Part shown: positions 1 through 5,140 of the stretch, piece by piece | Numbering within the stretch: position 1 is the first letter of the stretch | How the letters are laid out: every line of letters begins with the position of its first letter | Assembly: GCA_016721565.1 (NCBI GenBank) | Contig: JADKHW010000047.1 | Location: forward strand, 1 to 5,140 | DNA from: a bacterium | GTDB taxonomy: Bacteria > Electryoneota > RPQS01 | Reading direction: 5' to 3' | DNA length: 5,140 nucleotides | The notes under the pieces: generated by a model | The model's database searches: none | Told to the model about the DNA's origin: nothing | What the model saw: the letters and a program-made list of their open reading frames with translations, nothing else | Made by a program: the position numbers and the translations under genes

Positions 1-737
1 GTCACTGCTGATGAAGGCGCTTCCTCAATAATCTTCTGATGTCGGCGCTGCATAGAGCATTCGCGCTCGCCCAAATAGATTGCGTTGCCATGCTTGTCGG
101 CGAAAATCTGCACTTCGATGTGCTTAGGCTCTTCGAGATACTTTTCAACATAAACAGCAGTCGTCACCAAAGGCAGACTTGCTTCACGCTGAGCGGCGCT
201 GAGTGCGGCGGCCTGTTTTCCGCCTTGCGCACGACGCGCATACCCCTACCAGCCACCATTGCCTGCGGCGGCTTTCAATAATACCGTGAATCCGGCGTTT
301 TAGTAAACTCGATGGCTTTCGGTCGGCACTATTCACTGCGCCTTTAGTACCCGGAACGACCGGAACATTTGCGGTGATCATCAACGCACGTGCTTCTGTT
401 TTTGAACCCCTTTCAATTGCGGAGGCAGGTGGTCCAATCCAAATTAGACCAGCCTTCTCAACTTTTTGGCGAAACCGGCGTTCGGAGAGAAAGCCGTAGC
501 CGGGTGATCGCATCGGCGCCAACGCGCTTGGCGATAGCAATCAACTTCTCCTGATCAAGGTAGCTTTCGGCAGGAGTTGACCCGCCAAGTGCGACCGTTT
601 GATCAGCCTCCTGGACGTGCAAGCTGTTCTTGTCAACGTCCGAGTACACTGAGATCGTTCGAATTCCCATTTCGCGGCACGTGCGTGCTACACGAACGGT
701 GATTTCGCCACGATTCGCAATCAATACCTGATTTCAT
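1..737 (-). CDS. accC: Biotin carboxylase subunit of an acyl-CoA carboxylase, N-terminal half (cut by window edge, frameshifted)
   Basis: ATP-dependent carboxylation of the biotin on the carrier protein, the first half-reaction of acetyl-CoA or another acyl-CoA carboxylase; cytoplasmic. Seen: VLIANRGEITVRVARTCREM at the N-terminus; SVYSDVDKNSLHVQEADQTV; STPAESYL; GADAI followed in another frame by PGYGFLSE; KAGLIWIGPPASAIE; SKTEARALM; VPVVPGTKGAV; VLLKAAAG; MRVVRKAEN; YVEKYLEEPKHIEVQIFADK; and the ATP-grasp segment GERECSMQRRHQKIIEEAPS up to the edge. About half of a typical protein of 450-500 residues is present. I chose the ATG at 737-735 because it overlaps the nuclease stop as ATGA, with AGGT 5 bases upstream; a frameshift then follows within a few codons. 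At least eight indels interrupt it, and the glycine-rich loop after AAAG is garbled, including an in-frame TAG. Substrate class (acetyl-, propionyl- or methylcrotonyl-CoA) cannot be decided without the partner gene. Confidence 0.94.
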
Positions 738-1363
738 ATCAGACCTGTTTTGCCTGTAAGAAAATGCCTTTCAAGATAAATCGTCATCGGCAATCTTACC
801 GCTGTTCCAATTTTGTCTTCGTACAGCATGACCATTCCGCAATGCGTAGAGTAAAACGTCGCGCGTAACTTCGACGTCTTTCTTACAGTATTCACGGACA
901 AGTTCAATCTGGCCATTCTTAAACCATTCCAAAGACTGCAGTCCATCGGCGCTCTTGCCGATTCCGAGAGTTGCTTTCGCGATCGTGTTCAATTTCAACC
1001 GACCGCCACGCCGCATGGTTACTACTTCAAGGAGATCTAGAGTCGGCAAACTCTTAAAATCATCAAAAGTATAGCCGCGCAGTACTTCGTAATCAAAATT
1101 CCGATTGTTAAATCCACATACTAAATCCGCACTCTTCGCGGATCAGCAAATCGTCTATAGCTTCACCGTACAGTGATCCTCATTCGTCCGACTGTCCCAG
1201 ACCGCCGCAACCGCCACGCGCATCTGACGGGCTTCGCGCCAACCGCCCACTTCATCGGCCGAGAGCTGAGTCTCGAGATCAAAGACAACTACTCGGCGAT
1301 TCGCAGGTATCCCAGGTACCCACGGAATCCTCAGCTCAGTTTTGTCTTTCGTTTTTGACTCAA
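734..1363 (-). CDS. mrfB: MrfB/YprB-type DEDD exonuclease, RNase H-like (frameshifted)
   Basis: Predicted 3'-5' exonuclease of the RNase_H_2/YprB family, the usual partner of the helicase encoded upstream. Seen: Exo I VVVFDLETQLSADEVGGW (Asp and Glu of DLET); Exo II ADLVCGFNNRNFDYEVL; then LPTLDLLE, KLNTIAKATLGIGKSADGLQ and Exo III REYCKKDVEVTRD, whose YxxxD makes it DEDDy. All four acidic residues are present. The proposed TTG start at 1363 follows GGAG and gives MSQKRKT before a frameshift leading into the VVVFDLET frame. Other frame switches lie near 1175, 1133 and 830. About 209 codons are present, only the nuclease domain; B. subtilis MrfB is about twice as long. The end is uncertain: one frame gives LYEDKIGTAVRLPMTI and stops at 736-734, overlapping the accC ATG, while the other stops at 773-771. 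Confidence 0.88.
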
Positions 1364-1370
1364 GCAGAAT

Positions 1371-1374
1371 CTCC
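1371..1374 (-). promoter_or_regulatory. Ribosome binding site of the MrfB-type exonuclease gene
   Basis: GGAG on the minus strand, 7 bases before a TTG at 1363-1361 and just after the helicase TAG at 1381-1379. It supports a separate translation start for the nuclease gene and argues against the uninterrupted reading frame that appears to join helicase and nuclease. Confidence 0.5.
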
Positions 1375-1378
1375 GCGC

Positions 1379-3610
1379 CTAATGGTACGACGTCAGCACT
1401 CTTAAGAGCAGGCGAATAGCGGTGCTGTCCAAGCTTGTCGAGCGGTCGGTTGCCCGATCCGCATTTAGGTGACTGGTACAAGAAGGGCAGCCTTCTTCGC
1501 AAGAGCAGTTTTCGATCAAAGCGGCTGTGCACTCGAGTAAATCCTCCATCGAGGAATACATGCACTCTGCGATCCCGACTCCGCCGGGGTAGCCGTCATA
1601 AAAGAACACGGCGCCGTGCTCGAGTTGCGGATGCTTGGTGAAGCTGATTCCACCAAGGTCATTGCGATCACAGAGCGCAAGTAACGGCGTTGAGAAACAC
1701 CGATGCTCAAGCGTGAATAGAACCCATGATGGTGTTCACGCTCAGACAATTCAGTTGACAAAGTGCCCGGCAATTCAATCCAGCAGCCATACGTAAGCCC
1801 GTGGAGGAAGCGTCAATGGTTCAACTGAGAGCAGTTCTTGCGTGTAGCCTGCGACGCCCATAGGCAACGAACGAAATGTTCTGTCACTTTGGCACGCTGA
1901 GTCGCAATGAACGAGTGCACTGGACGTGTCTTGCGAACATCGAGGATTTCGGTTTCCTTCTGCGTCCGAATCATCGTATAGGTCGGACTACGATGCGGAA
2001 CGACGTGCGCTTGTTTGCGCTTCAAGTCGAGTTCTTGTACGCGAAATGGTTCGCCACGATGCAAATAGACAGCGCCGTCATGACATTCGCGATAAACTGA
2101 ATTCCCGAGATCGTGCCGATGGTAGTTCGTGACTCTCGAGATATATCAACGATCCGAAGGTTCCACTGACATTGCGCAAGTCAACGGCGGCGTGGTGGGC
2201 CGCCCTGAAACCACTGTTTGCCGGAGGCGCTCTTCAGCAATGCTCGTTCATCTTCGGGAGCCTTCAACACCTCAGTGTGCTCAGAGACGCGTATAAACGG
2301 ATCGCTTTCCATCAACGGAATTTCAGCCGCAGCGGCGGGAAGATGTTGACGTAGGATATGTTCGTTATCGCGATTCAGCAACGCTCGTTCATGGTCTAGC
2401 GAGGAGCGACGCGGCTTCGCGTGTGAATATTGGTCAAGCTGATCGGTTCCGCAACTAAAATGATGCAGCCGCCCCTCGTTCTACCGACACGTCTGCGCGT
2501 TGCCAGAGCGACATCTGCGCCGGGAAAACCAGCTAAGATGCAAAGATCAAGTCCACCGACATCAATGCCCAATTCAAGCGCACTTGTGGAAACCACTCCA
2601 TCCAGTTTCCCTGACGCGAGTTTCTGCTCAATTTCGCGGCGCTCTTCAGGCAGGAATCCTGCCTGATAGAACTTACTCTGCAGAAGATCGGGACGTATTC
2701 GCCGAGCGAGCGATAGATGATTTCGGTTGCGACGCGTGACTTTGTGAAGACAATCGTCTTGAGTCCGGCGTCAAGCGCTTGAGTGAGAACTTTCGTGACC
2801 GCGTTGGTCATTGAAGCTTTAGGCGCGTTCATTAACCAGAATTCGCGGTCGGGTTTCGGTGCACCTGATTCTGCGATTACCAGTGGATTTCGACCGGTCA
2901 GGATTGACGCGAATTCTTCGGGATTCGAAATCGTCGCGGATAGACAGATAAACTGCGGATGCGCACCGTAGAAATGCAAGAGGCGCTTTAGCCTGCGAAA
3001 GACTTGCAGAATGTGCGAACCGAACACTCCACGATAGGCGTGCAATTCATCTATCACGATGAAACACAGACGCTTGAAGAATTTCTCCCAACTCTGGTGA
3101 TAGGCGAGCATCCCTTGATGCAGCATATCGGGGTTGGTGATCAGGAAATTCGGTGGTTTCTTCTTGATCTTCTGCCGCACGGATGGCGGAGTGTCGCCGT
3201 CGAAAATCGCAGCGAGAAATCAAGTTCTCCACTGAGTTCCTGTTGCCAGAGCTTCAGCTTAGCGGCTTGATCCTGTTCGAGAGCCTTAAGTGGAAAGAGC
3301 AGAAGCGCGGATGCGTCTGGCGATTCTGTAAGAAGATCAAGGAGCGGAAGCACATATGTCAAGGACTTTCCACTCGCTGTGGGCGTCACGACAACGGTGT
3401 CATGCCCTGCTCGTACAAGATCAAGCGCTGCGGCTTGGTGAGAATATAATTGCGCTATGCCAAGCTTGTGAAGAGCGCTTTGGATTGAATCTGCAAGAGG
3501 TGCGGCAGGAGCAAAAGTAGCGAGCCCGACACCGCGTAAACCGCGATAGACAAGTGTACCACGGAGCGCGGATCTTGCTCAATGCCTGCGGCCAGACGGT
3601 TCAGGCGCAT
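1379..3610 (-). CDS. mrfA: MrfA/YprA-type DEAD/DEAH-box DNA helicase with C-terminal Zn-binding domain (many frameshifts)
   Basis: Superfamily 2 helicase. The B. subtilis homologue MrfA (YprA) acts with exonuclease MrfB in repair of mitomycin C damage. Motifs in order, with approximate residues: LYSHQAAALDLV (55); Walker A TPTASGKS (75-82); IFDGDTPPSVRQKIKK; TNPDMLHQGML; motif II IDELHAYRG (186); LSATISNPEEF (223); FTKSRVATE; FYQAGFLPEERREIEQKLASG; STSALELGIDVGGLD (340); motif VI read as LWQRA plus RVGR across a missing base (373); DGAVYLHRGEPFRVQELDL (515); ALCDRNDLGGIS; FFYDGYPGGVGIAE (about 670). The Zn cluster follows, CSCEEGCPSC then SPKCGSGNRPLDK (702-722). The span of about 744 codons matches B. 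subtilis MrfA (749). The end is taken as STAIRLLLRVLTSYH and TAG at 1381-1379. At least 13 frame switches interrupt it, probably sequencing errors. All catalytic and zinc residues can be found. Confidence 0.94.
2646..2666. repeat. 21-base palindrome inside the helicase gene
   Basis: Two perfect 10-base arms, TCAGGCAGGA and TCCTGCCTGA, flank a single central base. It lies in the part coding for the conserved YQAGFLPEE segment. The codons there (CAG GCA GGA TTC CTG CCT GAA) happen to mirror each other, so it may be coincidental. It could form a cruciform or an mRNA hairpin. No regulatory role is shown. Confidence 0.75.
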
Positions 3611-3737
3611 CGTCTATCCCCTGCCAACTTGCGGTGCTTGGGCTTACGATCATAAGCATTAGGCTAAATTCCGACTTTGGCAGCTTCAGCAGAGCGGAAT
3701 ACGCTTCTTCACCTTTGGTTTTTTTCGTCGCGCACAT
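3601..3737 (-). CDS. Possible small basic protein between SDR and helicase genes
   Basis: I do not recognise this. An ATG at 3737 lies 8 bases after the SDR stop and opens a frame reading MCATKKTKGEEAYSALLKLP and on through KSEF. In that frame the reading continues for about 52 codons into the helicase gene. A single frameshift near 3680 would instead join it to a lysine/arginine-rich tail, NAYDRKPKHRKLAGDRR, with a TGA at 3603-3601 overlapping the helicase start. Either version fills an otherwise empty gap of about 135 bases in a tightly packed operon, and the sequence is hydrophilic and charged like a coding region. There is no strong Shine-Dalgarno sequence and no family match. It could equally be a non-coding spacer. 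The frameshift is assumed only because the rest of the window has many. Confidence 0.3.
3617..3622 (-). promoter_or_regulatory. Ribosome binding site of the helicase gene
   Basis: AGGGGA on the minus strand, 6 bases before the ATG at 3610-3608. It decides the start: the encoded MRLNRLAAGIEQDPR resembles the usual beginning of MrfA-type helicases and gives a protein close to the usual family length. Confidence 0.65.
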
Positions 3738-3745
3738 GTTCGCTT

Positions 3746-4720
3746 TTAGATCCAGCGTTGATCCTTATAGAAGCGATAAGTCTTACCCACCACAGCATCG
3801 AGATCATCTTCACACTTCATGCCCCAAGTTCGCGCCATCTTCTCGCTGCTGCAGGTCCAGCTTTCGGCGAGTATTTCAGTTGCTTTATCGGAGCCAAGCA
3901 GAACGGGCTTGCCGGTAAGTTTCATTTGCAGATTGCCGATTGCTCGATTGCACGCGATACGAACTCCGAACGACCACGCGCACTGTTGATTTGCCTGTGA
4001 CACGAGTGAAGGCATCTGCGACTGCTTTCCAAACGAAAGACCGGGCATCGTCGCAAAATACGTTTCGCGGACGCCAGTTGGTGCGTTGCTGCTGCGCAAA
4101 CCAACATGCGCGCCAAATCGTCAACACCAATCAGACTGTATTGTCGGCGCTTCATGCCTACTTCAGTATAGAAGCGCCAGTTTGCCATTATCTTAAAGAG
4201 CGGAACAAATTGCTCATCGCGACCCATGACGGCGGGTGGACGGATGATGATCCACTCCGTGTTCAGTAACGCAGATTGAGTGGCGACTTCACCTGCCAGC
4301 TTGCTCCTGGTAGGGACTGATGGGATGTGGCGTGTCCCAGTCAACGGAACATCAACTCGCGGATGGGCCACAACAGGCAAGCGATGAGCAATAGACGAAG
4401 CGACGGACTTCTGCAGACTCCGATGCGCGGGCAAGCATTGCAGTTGCATCGGCATTTGTGCGCATGTAGTCGGACTCATTTAGTCCTTTCGTCAGGCCCG
4501 CGCAATGAATGACGACATCTGTTGAATCTACAGCTGAATCGATTGACTCAGGCCCAGTTATATCACCGACCAGTAATTCAAATTGCTCGCGCTGTAACCA
4601 TTTCAAACGTCGTGGATCACGCACTAACAAGCGAACACGAAAGTCCGATCCAAGCAAACGCTCAGCAACGTGGCTGCCTACAAATCCTGAAGCACCTGTA
4701 ACAAGTGCGAGCGGCTTCAT
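3746..4720 (-). CDS. NAD(P)-dependent epimerase/dehydratase, extended SDR family (multiple frameshifts)
   Basis: Rossmann-fold oxidoreductase or epimerase of the extended short-chain dehydrogenase family. Seen: nucleotide-binding motif VTGASGFVGSHVAERLL at residues 7-23; LLVRDPRR after the second strand, whose arginines suggest NADP; GDI near residue 53; HCAGLTKG; and the active-site strand RFVYCSSLA. The catalytic YxxxK reads as SPYQ in one frame and SKLAGE in the next, so Tyr and Lys are both present once a base is restored near 4308. Then follow WIIIRPPAVMGR, YSLIGVDDLARMLV and a C-terminal WTCSSEKMARTWGMKCEDDLD segment ending at TAA 3748-3746. The reconstructed length of about 324 residues is normal. 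At least six frame switches occur, near 4365, 4340, 4308, 4080, 4035 and 3965. The ATG at 4720 overlaps the thioesterase stop. No clear ribosome site precedes it, which suggests translational coupling. The substrate is unknown; sugar nucleotide, sterol-like and dihydroflavonol-like reductases share this layout. Confidence 0.92.
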
Positions 4721-5106
4721 TTGGAAAAGAGCTTCAGAAACTCAGCAGGCATGCGCTTCGGACGACCGCTATGATCAGCAAAACAGTGGACTGTGAAACC
4801 TCTGGCGACCAACTCAGAACTCTCTGCCTGTTTCACTTCATAATCAAATTGCAACCGTGCTCCGACTGGGCGCTAAACAGTTTCGACGTCTAACTCATCC
4901 TCATATTGCGCTCCACTGACATATTTGCAACCTGCTTCAATTACCGGAAGACGCAGTCCGTCTTCTTCGATCTTACGATAGGATTTCCAAATACCGCGAA
5001 TCAATTCAGATCGTGCGACTTCAAAATAGTGCAAATAGCAGGCGTAATAAACCCAACCCATCGCATCCGTCTCAGCATAGCGCACCCGCACACGCGACAG
5101 AAGCAC
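4717..5106 (-). CDS. Acyl-CoA thioesterase, YbgC/4HBT hotdog family (in-frame TAG)
   Basis: Predicted cytoplasmic hotdog-fold thioesterase that hydrolyses acyl-CoA thioesters. Seen: the N-terminal family signature RYAETDAMGWVYY at residues 9-21, with Asp14 in the position of the catalytic Asp, followed by a YFEVARSELIR helix and a YEDELDVET strand. After an in-frame TAG at 4875-4873 the same frame continues with GARLQFDYEV, VHCFADHSGRPKRMP and a TGA at 4719-4717. The total of about 129 codons is the usual length for the family. I chose the GTG start at 5106 because GAGGA lies 6 bases upstream and the signature follows at once. The stop overlaps the next gene's ATG (ATGA). The TAG is most simply a base error, because homology continues in frame on both sides; a truncated product is the alternative. 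The substrate is not predictable. Tol-Pal genes, the usual YbgC neighbours in Proteobacteria, are absent here. Confidence 0.9.
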
Positions 5107-5111
5107 AATCG

Positions 5112-5136
5112 TTCCTCAGGATTCGAGGAAGAATCC
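5112..5136 (-). promoter_or_regulatory. Two mutually exclusive hairpins over the thioesterase ribosome site
   Basis: On the minus strand, GGATTC (5136-5131) pairs perfectly with GAATCC (5124-5119) around the 6-base loop TTCCTC. That same TTCCTC (5130-5125) pairs perfectly with GAGGAA (5117-5112), which contains the Shine-Dalgarno sequence. Only one of the two 6-bp stems can form at a time: the first leaves the ribosome site free and the second masks it. This is seen directly as base complementarity. A switching role is inference, and stems this short also occur by chance. Confidence 0.4.
5113..5117 (-). promoter_or_regulatory. Ribosome binding site of the thioesterase gene
   Basis: GAGGA on the minus strand, 6 bases before the GTG at 5106-5104. 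It fixes a GTG start for the thioesterase. It forms one arm of an inverted repeat described separately. Confidence 0.7.
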
Positions 5137-5140
5137 GATG

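Noticed and set aside
39..281. Plus-strand open frame overlapping the biotin carboxylase
   Set aside because: It lies opposite clear minus-strand biotin carboxylase motifs (EKYLEEPKHIEVQ, MQRRHQK) and resembles no protein family; other plus-strand frames in the window are shadows in the same way.
1260..1275. TCTCGAGA palindromes here and near 2134
   Set aside because: An 8-base palindrome occurring twice in coding sequence is expected by chance, and neither copy lies at a gene boundary.
2430..3270. Several plus-strand open frames across the helicase gene
   Set aside because: They are antisense to conserved helicase motifs, carry no recognisable domains or ribosome sites, and arise because long antisense frames are common opposite coding DNA.
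3711..3727. Run of seven T after ACCTTTGGT on the plus strand as a terminator
   Set aside because: The stem would be only three base pairs, and the T-run is on the strand opposite to all genes. On the coding strand it is an A-run encoding lysines of the possible small protein.
5116..5139. 3' end of an upstream gene (reads IGFFLES then TGA)
   Set aside because: Only seven codons are visible before the window edge and nothing identifies them. The position just before the thioesterase ribosome site is suggestive but not enough to call a gene.
1..5140. CRISPR array, insertion sequence, tRNA or rRNA
   Set aside because: No repeated spacer pattern, transposase motif, terminal inverted repeats, cloverleaf or rRNA-like segment was found; nearly all of the window is explained by five protein genes.

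Overview
The window looks like ordinary bacterial chromosome. It is densely packed, of moderate GC (judged by eye, not counted), and every recognisable gene is on the minus strand, so transcription runs from position 5140 towards 1. In transcription order I read: an acyl-CoA thioesterase of the hotdog fold (5106-4717); an NAD(P)-dependent epimerase/dehydratase of the extended SDR family (4720-3746); a possible small basic protein (3737-3601); a MrfA/YprA-type DEAD/DEAH-box DNA helicase with a C-terminal zinc cluster (3610-1379); a MrfB/YprB-type DEDD exonuclease (1363-734); and the N-terminal half of a biotin carboxylase (737 to beyond position 1). The biotin carboxylase resembles those of Acidobacteriota and other acyl-CoA carboxylase-bearing Gram-negative groups, but the phylum cannot be fixed from this window.

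The genes form one compact, probably co-transcribed block. Two junctions are 4-base ATGA stop/start overlaps (thioesterase/SDR at 4720-4717, exonuclease/biotin carboxylase at 737-734), and the helicase and nuclease are about 15 bases apart. I see no internal promoter or terminator and no gene-free stretch above 300 bases. Functionally the block mixes lipid or acyl-CoA metabolism (thioesterase, SDR, biotin carboxylase) with a two-gene DNA-repair module. In Bacillus subtilis the homologous MrfA and MrfB work in the same mitomycin C damage repair pathway.

The dominant oddity is sequence quality. Four of the five main genes can be read only by switching frame repeatedly (roughly 30 switches in 5.1 kb by hand reading), and the fifth has an in-frame TAG. 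Several switches are explained by one base missing from a homopolymer run inside a highly conserved motif. This is the pattern of an uncorrected or lightly polished long-read sequence, not of real pseudogenes. The coordinates below are therefore whole-gene spans reconstructed across frameshifts. Apparent novelties such as a helicase-nuclease fusion or altered motifs should be discounted unless they survive correction.

The most interesting non-coding signal is at the upstream edge. Two mutually exclusive hairpins overlap the Shine-Dalgarno sequence of the thioesterase gene.
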